In this document: positions 25,411 through 36,536 of the stretch, piece by piece
How positions within the stretch are numbered: position 1 is the stretch's first letter
Layout of the letters: every line of letters starts with the position of its first letter
Assembly: GCA_002794735.1 (NCBI GenBank)
Contig: NBAZ01000003.1
Location: forward strand, 1,612,001 to 1,676,000
Direction of reading: 5' to 3'
Length of the DNA stretch: 64,000 bases
Source: Pyrrhoderma lamaoense
Lineage: Eukaryota > Basidiomycota > Agaricomycetes > Hymenochaetales > Hymenochaetaceae
The notes under the pieces: model-generated
What the model was told of the DNA's origin: nothing
The model's database searches: none
The model's input: only the letters and a program-made list of their open reading frames with translations
Made by a program: the position numbers and the translations under genes

Positions 25411-26937
25411 CTTTCAAGAGAATCGATGGAGGGTTTCAATCATATAAAGAGATGAGCAGATTATGAAGTGCATTGGAGAATTTCAGCCTTGTCAGCTTAA
25501 CTATATATACTTTCGGCTACGTACTTAGTCCCACATTCACTAATTTACGGATTTCTCCCCTCAAAAGAGCGCAACGGATGTTCTTCGCATTTTTTACAGT
25601 CCCTATCCCAGCGGTATTTTGTATATTAATGATCCTTATACCTGGGCCGGTGATTGCAGCTTCGATAGTGGCCCTTAAAGTTCCTGAAGCAGACCCAATG
25701 GTAGTATATGTCACATTCCGAGGAGAATCATTTCCATTATCATCTAAATCATCAGCGCAATCTTCGTCCTCATCAACAATCTCATCGACATCCTCGATGG
25801 CACTAGACGAAGGACTTGTTGCAAGATTTTCGGCAGTACTTGAAGTAGCAATGTTATTAATATTGCTAGAGGCGCCTCTGGCCTCTACGATGTTTCTCGT
25901 AGGAGAATATTCTGAGACATCCATAGTCTCACTTGCGGTACCATCTGAGCTAATGCTCTTAGCAGCATCTACATCTTGTTGTACTATAGCACCCGTAGTG
26001 CAGATTGTGTCAGTCTTGCTAACAATTCCACTAACAGCGAACCCTTCCAGTGTCATCGTCAGTTCTTTCATATCTCTTTTCAAGACGGTATTCACATATT
26101 TCTCGGTAACAGCATCACAGTAATAGCTCGGGGGAATGGGCTGATCGTATCTAGTTTTGACGGTCACTCTTATAGATGCAACACCGGTACGATGCCCAGG
26201 TTTTCTAGCTGCCCTTCGTGATAATATTGTTAAGATGTGTAAGTAATGTTAATTATTGTGCATTTCAGAAAGAATATTAATACACGTGAGTGTGCATATT
26301 TTGTATGTACTGAACTTAACATACATTTTCATCGATCTGCTTCAGAGTGTTTGATATATCAAGTTCCTTTACCTTCATAATTTCATGTGGACTTGTTGTT
26401 TTGAAGTCTCGCAAACATCTAGTCATATTCACCATCTCATCAATGATATCGTCGTCTAGGTTGTCATATCCGATATCCTTCGCAGCTTGTTGTAGCTCGA
26501 TCAGCCTAGTTTTGTCCGTAATTCGGGCTATTTCATATTATTATAATGAGTTGTGAGTATATGGTATAATTGAAGAAAACTTCAGGAGGTAACATACGAT
26601 CATCAATATCGAGTGAAAGGCAGACAAGATAAGCATCATATTTGGAAGCAGCCCGCCTAGACCTGAATAACGACAAGCTCCGAATCTTTTGGACCACTGC
26701 CTCCCGTTTCATTTTGTACTTGACAGCTAAGTGGTCTATAGACTCTTCCACTCTCTTTACGAACTCGGCTAAATCGTCTGAAAATGAATAATGCGTCTTC
26801 GTAGATCTGCGGCCTCTCTGGTATAGCTCCTCCCTCGAGTTTTTAGCATCCTTTTGATGAAGATCAGAGAGAAAATGATCTTCTTCTAGGGGCGTAAGCG
26901 GTGACTGAGATGACCGCTCCACCATTAATCCATCCAT
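24650..26937 (-). CDS. Uncharacterised Agaricomycete gene family, copy B, two tandem MSW modules (one-base frameshift)
   Basis: Same five-exon architecture as copy A: 26937-26598, 26527-26325, 26208-25525, 25410-24976 and 24888-24650. Matching landmarks are the charged N-terminal exon (VEESIDHLAVKYKMKREAVV), exon 2 ending TLKQIDEN, 'YYCDAVTEKYVNTVLKRDM' and 'LEGFAVSGIV' in exon 3, and modules MSWKNYERDIV...VRLKNWP (exon 4) and MSWDCYEDDIVNKYHVRLMNWP's equivalent (exon 5), both introduced by EITG(K/R)PELR. Exon 3 has a longer acidic linker (DEDEDCADDLDDN) than copy A. At the start of exon 3 the frame set by the splice site (LENLG) and the conserved frame (RTGVASIRVTVKT) differ by one base at CCC 26195-26197. 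Copies are clearly related but well diverged, so the duplication is not recent. Function unknown. Confidence 0.72.
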
Positions 26938-27695
26938 TGCCTAAGGGACTTGGCAACGCGAAACTTGGTTAAAGGTCTACTAGACCCAATGCATGAAAAG
27001 TCTACCTCATGTACTAAACGCATCTCAATCGATCGAATACTTCTCACGGTGCTCCTTTTGATTATCTATGTGTACACCCCAAAGATCTTTCTATCTAAAA
27101 GAATCAGATGCACATTACCAATTGATCAAAATTTACCTTTCATCGTGTTGTTTCCAATATTGATCTCACATAAGCTACCCACAGGATACCACTGATCGGC
27201 AAAATAAATGATCGTCAGCTTTTCCTAGAAAGCACCATATTTTGAACCATACGCACAGATGTCTGCTATTGCTCTCTAAATACCGACTTCAAGTACTCCT
27301 CCTTAGGCATTGGGTGCTATCCCTTGATTGTGCGTAGTTTTCTCTTCTACCTATTTCCCTAGTAACAATGTCGGAAATTTCCAGTTTACGGTTCTGACTT
27401 GAAACTATATCTTTGAAATGCAGAAAACATTTTAAGGAAGTATATATAATAAGAGAGAGAACCCGTCAATATTAAGCTGTGCGTAAAGAAGATACTGAGG
27501 TAGTAGCAGTTTTTTGTAGAAATATTATGTCAAGAGGACTCGATATTTGCTGTATCTTCAGCTAAACTTGTATCTTCAGATAGTTTATTGTGGTTTACTT
27601 TGATTAATAATCGACTGGGGATAAGCATTCCACTTATAACTACAGTGATAAGGAATTACTTAATAACTTGCGATTCACGGTTTTCATTGTTAATA
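26938..27695. other. Divergent intergenic region, no supported gene
   Basis: Shared 5' region of copy B (minus) and the GFA-type gene (plus). The plus ORF at 26950-27195 has no recognisable domain. Nothing else identified. Confidence 0.5.
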
Positions 27696-28218
27696 ATGCT
27701 CTTTCAGAGGAAGCCAACTATCTACACTGCAGAAGGAAGCCCCTCATCTCACCCTTGGCCAGAAAACACTGAAATAATCAAATATACTGGTGGTTGTCAC
27801 TGTGGGAAATTCAAATTCGAGTTTAAACATCCTTCTCTGAAGGTTCTCCCTCCAGTAGACTGTAATTGCAGTTTGTGCACTAAGAGGGGTGAGCTACATC
27901 TGTAAGCCTAACTCTTGATACAACAGAGCCCAGATTTTAGACTGATTGACCAAATTTGGGCCACATTTACCAAATCCCGATCTTTGACTTGGAAGATATG
28001 CTGACGACACAAGATTTAAATTGACGACTGGATCTTGGAACTCCTTCTCAGTATACGAATGGAACCAAAAAATAATAAAGAAGTATTTCTGTCCCACTTG
28101 TGGATGTTCTATATTGTGGAAAGGTCACGGGAAAGTCGGAGTGAATGCTCGCGCCTTGGATAACTTCTGTAGTTGGGAGGTAGACACTACTTTATTTGAT
28201 GGCAAGAATCGCCTGTAA
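27696..28218 (+). CDS. GFA / CENP-V family zinc protein
   Basis: Small zinc protein of the glutathione-dependent formaldehyde-activating (GFA)/CENP-V fold. Exon 1 from ATG 27696 reads 'YTGGCHCGKFKFEFKHPSL' then VDCNCSLCTKRG; exon 2 reads 'DDTRFKLTTGSWNSFSVYEW' then YFCPTCGCSILW. These supply the family zinc ligands CxCG, CxxC and CPTCG. Family members are often predicted carbon-sulfur lyases, but substrates for fungal copies are usually unknown. The intron (donor GTGAGC at 27889, acceptor near 27995) joins out of frame by one base unless the GGGG run at 27886-27889 should be five Gs. The start is uncertain because the frame stays open upstream to 27588. Predicted product is about 140 residues, normal for the family. 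Confidence 0.75.
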
Positions 28219-29141
28219 ACGAATGATTTGTAATGTTTATCGAAGTCAATAAAAATGAAGAAACGCCTATGCAACTTTTGGAGTAGAGAGGAGTTAATCG
28301 GGAATAACCCGAATTAACAGCAGGTTGCTGTCTCAGGTAACAAACAAATTATACTAGCAACTTCCACTTAATTCTGAGTATTTTTTAATACCTACGTGGA
28401 GACTTTTATTATATCTGACCAGAAGCAGGACAACTTTCATGCTATGATCCTATCCGGGCCATTAGTTTTGGGATGAAAATTAAGAAAACACCCAAAGGAT
28501 GGGGATCTAACCATGCCGAATCGAAAACTCATTCTGCTCACGTATGGCGATAGAGAAGTATTGGCCAGTAATGAGATTATGAGAATGATCAAGAGATTGA
28601 TTAATATAGATAATCGTTAGAAAAGAATACCCCACCTAAGGCAACGTGCCTGATTATATGACACCGGATCTGTACGAGTAAGAGAAGGCAGCATTCCAGG
28701 AATCCGACAGATTGAGATTTTTATATTCGAATGTATCAGCCTATCAGGAAGTTTATAATCACATCTTGCTGGTCTTTTCCCTAAAATATATTATTTAATT
28801 CTCCTTCTACATAGACTATGATTAAATAAGCAACCTCCAAGAATTATACGACCTGAAGTACCCATGTCACAAATTCTCCCGTATTCGAAGCCAATATCTG
28901 AATCTCCCAAAAGTAGAGAGAGAGATGTATCATCCTTATCCTCTCAATGGACTCACCTACTAAAATCACATTTTCCCGGAATAAGAATATATTATTCAGG
29001 AGAGCTTCTTTTTTAGGTCACGGAAAAAGCGTGACACATAGCGCATTTTGCTAGGCACCTTCCTTTCATAATTCTTGAAGTAGCTGTTACTTCAAACTGG
29101 TGCCCTCACGTTGCACAGCACAGATCAACAATCATTCAGCG
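28219..29141. other. Intergenic, no supported gene
   Basis: About 920 bp before NOP12, AT-rich, without ORFs over 60 codons that look real. It presumably carries the NOP12 promoter; no specific site recognised. Confidence 0.55.
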
Positions 29142-31642
29142 ATGAGTTTCGCAAACTTACTGGGCACAAAGAAGGTTGATAAAGGGTTGGACGATATATT
29201 TAAGTCAAGTGTATGCATTTTTACTTCGACTCTTCGTAGCACGCATCCTACAAAACTCTCATGCTTGTATAACCCTCTTCTCTTCAACTTATTTTCTTTC
29301 TAGGCAGGACCTTCAACTCTTGCATCTACGAAAACTACCTCAGGACAGAGGCCTACCCACGATGACAATAAGTCAAAGACTTCAAATATTAAGAAGAGGA
29401 AAAGTGAGAAAGAACAAATAGAGCCCGGGAAATTTTCTAAAAAGCCTCGCACAACTACTCCAAGTACTATCAGTAATACTAGTGATTCACCGAAGAACTC
29501 CAAAAGTGAAGGGAAAAAGAAGGCTATTCTGGACCCTAACGAGGATGGGGTTGTTGACTCCTCTAACTCAGAGGGAAGAGCAGAAGTTGTAACTGTACAG
29601 GTAGAAACGGAAGAAAACTCAGACTCCGATTCCGGTGACGAGATCCCTCAACACGAAACTCTTGTAAACTCTGGAAAGAGCAGGCGAACAACAGCGGGGC
29701 AGGGGGAGAGGAAGAAGAAGTATGTTCCAGAAGGCGAGACGAAAGAACAAAGAGATGCTCGAACAGTCTTTATTGGGAACGTGCCAGTGAAAGTAGTTAA
29801 CAACAAGGTCAGTTTCAAAATATACTTTGTTCAGGCCCAAAAAAATGAAATCTCAAGATTCTTTCATGTATATTCAACTTTTCTATCATATGATTTTACC
29901 TACATATATTTTTACTTCAATCATTGTTTCTCTTCACCTCCGAAACTTGATACCTTATCCACCCCTTTATCAACTATAACAAACTAACGACCACCTATTG
30001 AATCATTGTACGACAAAACAAACAGTCTTTAACAAAGAAATTAAAGCAACATATCCTTTCGTTCGTCCCAGAAGCCATAATCGAATCAATACGATTCCGG
30101 TCTGTAGCATTTCTGAACCCAACATCGTCTCTCGGAGACGACAACGACACTTCTGGAAAGTCAAAACTAAACCCAAGCTCGTCTCCGGACAAGCACAAAC
30201 ATTCACAAAAACGCGCGGCGGAGTGGCGAGATCTACAGCAGAGTAAGGCAGAAGAAGAAGAATCAGCAGAAATAAAAAAAGGCTTGAAACAATACTTGAG
30301 CCCCTCGCAAAAAAGGAGGCTGGCAGCCATCAAGGGTGATGTACACGAACACCCTGCGGCTACAGCGAATGCTTATGTCGTATTTGGTTATCCCGTCCCT
30401 TTGGTTTCAAATGCATCGCCGGCTAAGGATGCACCCGTCAAAGCAGGCGCGTCCGTGACGTCGAGGAAGGATATGGATCCTTTCGAAGCTGCGAAAGCGA
30501 CAGCTCTCAAAGTGGACGGTACCGAGTTCGAGGAGCATACACTCCGAGCAGACTTGGTAGGGGCAGGATCAGAGAATGGGAAGACCACTAGCAATTCTAG
30601 TTTGACGGATCCTAAAATGAGTATATTCGTTGGCAACCTTGATTTTGCGTGTACTGAAGATGATGTGCGCGCATTCTTTGAGAAGGTGATGTGTGAAGAA
30701 CGGGGTGGAGCACCTCCTAATCTTTCTTCAAATTCCAAATTGGTCGAAGTATCTGTTGAGGACAGAGATGAAGTCGAGGGTGAGGAAGGAGATGGTAAAG
30801 AAGGGAGAGGTGACAAGGAAGATGATAAGAGCGAAAGTGCAGATAGTGCCGACGAGAAGTCTCTAAAGGTTCAGCCGTTATCGCAAAAAGCACCTACATG
30901 GGTAGCACGAGTACGTATAATACGTGATAGAGCTACTCAGCTGGGAAAAGGTTTTGCGTACGTGCAATTTATTGTGAGTTATTGATTTGTCTTGTGTTGT
31001 TTCACTCTTATTTCATCATTATAAACCATCTTGTCTACTTATCACGACTATTCACCACAAAGACACAAAGACACTATTTTAACTATATAAATTGTTACCT
31101 TATGTTTTTAGGATCGTGACTGCGTCGACGAGATACTCGCACTTGAGCCTGAGAAGCTCAAATTCGCTAGGCGGACTCTGCGAGTAAGCCGATGCAAGAC
31201 AGTCCAGACACGCAACAATCAAAAGTCTCAACAGCAAAAACAAGCATCTTCAGCACGCAAGGCTCCAGCTGGGATGACTTCTACTCCACGAACGAAAGGA
31301 CCTGCTCCCTCTACTAGTGCTATTGCTGCTGTAGCAGCCGCAAAAGCGATTGAGATACCCAAGGGCGACCCGTCACTAGGAAAACGTCTTGAAGGACTTG
31401 ATAAACTGTCCAGGAAAGAAGCGAAAGCATCAGATGCTACCCGTGTCGCTCGTCGACTAGCTAAGAAGAAGGCACGAGCGGCGCTTCATAAAGCTGGCGT
31501 AACGGAGTCTCGTGGGAAAGGGAAGGAACGGATTAGAGAAAGGAAAGATAAAGGGAAAAAAGTTGTAAATTCTGGGAGAAAGGAAGGCAAGAAACGGGTT
31601 AGGAGTGGAAGAAACTTGGATAGGAGAAACGTTAAGAAGTGA
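29142..31642 (+). CDS. NOP12: NOP12/RBM34-like nucleolar RNA-binding protein, two RRMs
   Basis: Four exons (29142-29210, 29304-29807, 30026-30973, 31112-31642) join in phase into 683 residues. The start MSFANLLGTKKVDKGLDDIF opens a lysine/serine-rich region. RRM1 begins with the RNP2-like 'TVFIGNVPV' and, after an intron in which three in-frame-looking ORFs are noise, continues 'QHILSFVPEAIIESIRFRSV' and RNP1-like ANAYVVF. RRM2 has 'MSIFVGNLDFACTEDDVRAF' and RNP1 'KGFAYVQF'; a long acidic insert (EGEEGDGKEG...) sits inside RRM2, as in fungal Nop12. The tail is very basic (GRKEGKKRVRSGR). Yeast Nop12 is needed for pre-25S rRNA processing, at low temperature in particular. It is the third ribosome or translation gene in this window but is not linked to UTP20 as a unit. 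Confidence 0.92.
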
Positions 31643-32560
31643 TTCACATAATGACGAAGGCCAGCGGTTATGAGTGGGTGTACTTTTAGTATTTTTGTGA
31701 TTTGGATGAAGGGGATATAAGTAAAATACAGGGGTGTTATTGGACAAGAACACCAATTCATAGGTCAATGCTTATCGTCCCAGAGTGCGGAAGCTCCTTA
31801 AAGATGATGCTGTTTGATTCCTGTATGTATAAATCCTTGATATCAGAAAAAGTGGCAAAAGCGAGATAAGAAATTCGGATGATGTACCTGAATTCCTCGT
31901 TGTCTTTCCTTACAAAAAGCTAGAAATCATATGCAACACTTGGTATTTTATGTACAACCTATGGCATTATCGGTCGAATCATCATTTTCATCGCATCAAG
32001 TTGAGGTTCTTTACTTTGCTGATATATTATTGGACAAACGAGGCATTTCGTAGGTGTTAGTGCTATTAATAAAAATATTAGTCATTATTGTCTGGTAATA
32101 AGCTAAAGGTTAGTGAATCGTTTCCTCATTTGTTCGCTTCACTCATTAGTGGTGATGACGAACCGACTCCCGATCAACGAATAGATATTTTTTATCATGA
32201 CGAAGAAACGTCCGAAGGAACGTCTGTCCGCTATAATACGGATATCTCGGATACTCTACTGTTCCTCAACACCGGCCGGTGACAGCTAGACAACGACAAA
32301 AAAAGTGTGTGTATTGTGTGTGTTAGCTCTGTCCAAATCCATGCCCGTGGTATACAATTAACACCTGGATCTTGTGATGGTGAAGGACGATCCCACATGG
32401 GACAAGTTGCTTCCGAGCATTATTTAAACATTTCTTACCTTCCACGCTCGTCTTCTTTCTCCATTATCTTTTCTTTTTCTCTGTTTTGGAATTCATATGC
32501 ACGCATAGAATTGCTCGTTTAGTTTTCCCTTTTAACCCTTAAGGTCCTCCATCAGAAAGA
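31643..32560. other. Intergenic, ceramidase promoter region
   Basis: About 920 bp between NOP12 and the ceramidase gene. A 64-codon plus ORF at 32088-32282 has no detectable domain. A TC-rich stretch at about 32440-32500 just before the start is typical of fungal core promoters. Confidence 0.5.
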
Positions 32561-35500
32561 ATGCCCCCAGCCGCTCTTCTTACTTTGCAAGCTCACGAGC
32601 TCGCAATGTCTGTGTACGAGGTTGCGCGTCGCGCGTTTGTCGGTCTTTCTTTGTTCCTTGCAACAGGTTCTCTTTTTCAAGATGCTGGTCTTGGAGTTAC
32701 TCAGGCAAATGCACAGTACTTGCTCGGTCTCGGAATAGGTGACATCACTGGGTTCGTCTTGCAAATTGAAATCTTGCAACTTTCAAAAGGTTTTGCTAAA
32801 TCTATATGCCATTGTGTCTTCCTTTACAGGCCTGTGGTAGAGACTAATATGATGGTGAGGACAGCACTTTCATACCTCTTTTTGTCTGTGTTGCTATTTG
32901 CCACTTGTACTAGTTGTGCGGAGAGAGCCTTTTAAGCCATTGCTTTATTAGCCACGTTCAAGATTAGCTCGGATATTTTAATCTCGGCTATAGTTATAAA
33001 CCTTCTTTAATCGGTTCCTTCCATTAAATAAACGCTAAGTCTCAATAATACAACTACAGGGTTATGCAAGTCTTGCACAGACAGATACCGGGCTGCATAT
33101 GCGGCAGAGAAGTCGGGCTTTCATCATCGCTGAAGCAGATAATCCATCTAATCGTGTCTTATTTATCAATGCTGGTAAGTAGTAATTCTTATACTGAGTA
33201 AGGAACCATGGAATACTCAATAGGGCTTCTTTACGTGAAACTCAGATATTGCAATGGGAGACACTGGTGTTCGTCGAACTATCGTCTCTGAGTTGACTTC
33301 TCAATTTCCTGGTGTCTACACTAATGAGAACATTGCTTTTGTTGGAACTCATCAACATTCTGGAGTAGGAGGCTATTTAGAGGACTTACTACCTCAACTT
33401 ACTGCGCTTGGGTATGTCAATGCATCTGCTGCTGCGATTATACAGGGAACCGTTCTCGCAGCACAGCGAGCACACGCCTCACTTGCCCCGGGGAGTCTAT
33501 CTCTCGGAAATACGACGATTGTTGATGGGAATATAAATCGATCTCCTTTCGCGTACTTGCAAAACCCTGCAGATGAGCGTGCTCGTTATCAGTATGATCA
33601 GGACAAGGACATGACTCTGGTCAGGTTTGATGATGCTAGTGGTAATGCTCGTGGTTTCTTGAGCTTCTTTGCCGTTCATGGTACTAGTTTATATGAAAAC
33701 AACACTCTTGTCAGTGCGGATAACAAGGGAATGGCTGCATTTTTGTACGAGAGTAAGATTATACATCAATTGTTAAAATACATCTTTCGTTGATTGAGGA
33801 TAGATATGGTGGAGCCCAATGCAATGCCCGGTAATACGACATTCGTTGCAGGCTTTGTTCAAGGTAATTGATCCTTCATGCAGCTATTCAGGTCTTTTTA
33901 TCTCGCTTCTTACCTATTGTATAGCAAATGTCGGTGATACTTCCCCTAATACTTTAGGTGCTTTCTGTGAAAGCCCAGGTGAACCTTGGGACGGTCAGCC
34001 ATGTGAATTTGAACACTCAACTTGTGGGAATAAGACAGAAGATTGTCACGGACGCGGACCAGGTTTCCGTATCTCCGACTTCGAGTCAAACAGGATCATA
34101 GGAGAACTTCAGTTTGAGGGAGCGCAAACAGTTATGAGTGGCCAACGTTCAAGTATTTCAGGTCCCGTAAGGAGTGTCCATACCTACCTAAACATGTGCG
34201 TCCTGTTCTCCCGTACTGGGAATTGACATGCTTACTCTAGTGTCAAGGTCGTTCCACGAATTTACACTAGCTAACGGAAGTACGGTACAGACTTGTCCCC
34301 CCGCTCTTGGTGAGTTGTTTTGTCTCCGTGGTGAAATTTACCCTTCTATATCTGACTTCTCTTCCTAAAGGATTTGGATTCGCTGGTGGTACAACGTAAG
34401 TTCGCATACTTAAATTGCCGATCTATGCTCAGAATATAAAAGTGATGGTCCGGGTGCCTTTGATTTCATACAAGGCGCAAACACGTCGGAACCACAGTAA
34501 GTAAATTTTCATACCGGAAAGGTCAATTCAGCTCCTAATCTAAGTAAAGGAATCCATTCTGGGAAATCGTGAAAGGTGCTGTTCCTTCTTTTTGATGGCT
34601 AGGTTTTCCAAACGAATTTAATATGTGTCTCCTCGTTGTAGGTGCTGTAACACCGCAGCCAAACGCCGAGCAAGCAGCTTGCCAGGATCCAAAGCCTATT
34701 CTACTTAATACCGGATATGCGCACTTCCCGTACGAATGGAGCCCATCCACGGTGGATATTCAGATGCTCCGAGTAGGGAACTTTGTCATGCTAATTATGC
34801 CTGGGGAACTTACAACAATGTCGGGAAGGCGTCTTCGGTAAGTTGTTAATTGAAATACTAACTAAAATCTTTACCACTTTTGATACTCAAGACTCTCTTC
34901 GTTTTATAACATCTATAAAGAGAGGCGGTACGCGCCGAGCTCATTTCTCAGGGTTTGATCGGAGACGATGCCTACGTTGTGATAGCTGGTCCAGCTAATA
35001 CATATGGGCACTACGTTGCAACTCGTGAAGAATATAGTGTACAGAGGTATGAGGGCGCCTCGACATTGTATGGTCCATGTATGATTTTTTTTCATTATTA
35101 CCATAAGATTATATGTTAGTTGATGATGTGCCCCTTGCTTTTCTTAGTTACTTTAGAAGCGTATATCGATAAGTATACAAGTCTTGTGTCCTTCCTCTCC
35201 GAAACTGCGACTGGGACGCCGGCATCAGACGCAGCTCCTGCCGAGCAAACATCTAAAGCTATCTCGCTCCAGGTGGGTATACTCTTGTGTAGTTTCTTCT
35301 ATTCATTTTCACCCGCAAAATCACTCTGCGGCGATTCTCGAATGTGGATTGTTTCTATTACGCTCTTCTCTTCTTCGATTATAAACTCTCACTTTGGGTT
35401 CCGAACTTACACCCTCTATCGCCTCGGTCTAATTACAATAACCCTGGGGAAAACATGAAATCCTCGGTGATCTTCGATACCTTCCGCGGTTTTACTACTC

Positions 35501-36536
35501 TTACGTTGAAGAGATAATACTTTCTAACTGATATCGAATTTGAAATCCGAATCGTGAACAGCGTGCTAACATATTATGTTTATGTACAAACAGACTGGTG
35601 TCGTTTTTGATGGTGTCACACCTTTCAGTGGTAAAAGCTTTGGAGATGTGCTAAGTGACGTCAGGACTTCGCCAGCATATGCAACTGGGGAAACCGTTCA
35701 GGCATGGTTTGTGGGGGCCAACCCAAGGGTATGTCCGATCTCCGTTAATCTTATGTAGTAAATCTCCGATTCTGCGTTTGCATCTTGTAAAGCTATGAAA
35801 TCTTCGATCTTTGTCTTGTATCTCCATGAATCCGCGTCCATGACTACGAGAGACGCTGCTTCATCAGTACCTACTTTACGTCCTCTCCCTATCACTCTTA
35901 TTTTTCTGGCATACACACCTTTTCACGTGCTTTTTGCAACCTTTTCCTGCATTCTACGGCTTCACATATTTCCTTGAAAACCACCGGAGTTTGTGACTTA
36001 ATTGGAACAAGCTATGCTGACTGACACATTTTCACCTTTCCTATCGGACTAGAATAATTTGCGTTTGGAAGAGACTTTCATAAGTGTTGAGCAACTCAGC
36101 AGTGGCTCATGGACAATGGTACGCAGTGATTCCCACCCTTCTACGACATTCCAATGGGTAAGAAACAGTACTGTACGTATAATTGTTATCAACTACCTTT
36201 TCAGTATCCTTTTAACAAAGTATACCTATGTTTATTTGTCCCTTCTTGTTTCGAAAATCAGATACTTGGTACAAGCACGGTGACTGTATCTTGGTAAGCG
36301 GTCGAGTTCTGTCTCCGTATGGCCTTCGCTGTATTGCTGACTTGTTTACAAACTCATTTCTTTGAATCACCATATATTACAACTATACTCGTCCTATGGA
36401 TCATTTGTAAACAAGGACTATCGAGAGTGGAACGCCATCGGGCTCTTATAGACTACGCTACTTCGGGGACTCAAAGGATATTGATGGGACCATTACCCCT
36501 TTCACCGGGTCCTCTTCGACGTTTACTGTGGCCTAG
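32561..36536 (+). CDS. Neutral (alkaline) ceramidase
   Basis: Intron-rich gene (about 15 introns by eye) for a neutral ceramidase, which hydrolyses ceramide to sphingosine and fatty acid in the secretory route or outside the cell. Exon 1 (32561-32751) gives a hydrophobic signal or anchor (FVGLSLFLATG) and starts the mature part 'YLLGLGIGDITG'; next come 'PVVETNMMGYASLAQTDTGL' and HMRQRSRAF. Family landmarks all present: the zinc motif GTHQHSGVGGY, nucleophile motif NINRSPFAYLQNP, 'FFAVHGTSLYENNTL', SADNKG, 'PGNTTFVAGFVQANVGDTSP', 'QDPKPILLNTGY', 'PGELTTMSGRRLR' and 'GPANTYGHYVATREEYSVQR'. The carboxyl Ig-like domain ends 'LGTSTVTVSW', 'SGSYRLRYFGDSKDIDGTI', then FTVA and TAG at 36534-36536. 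All joints I checked stay in frame. Two introns are about 320 bp (35274-35591, 35728-36052). The zinc motif has HQH where many relatives have HTH. Confidence 0.9.

Noticed and set aside
32088..32282. 64-codon plus ORF upstream of the ceramidase gene
   Set aside because: No domain or conservation cue; more likely part of the intergenic or leader region.
33819..34226. Independent ORF within the ceramidase locus
   Set aside because: It is made of ceramidase exon plus read-through intron; the conserved part (NVGDTSPNTLGAFC) belongs to the ceramidase.
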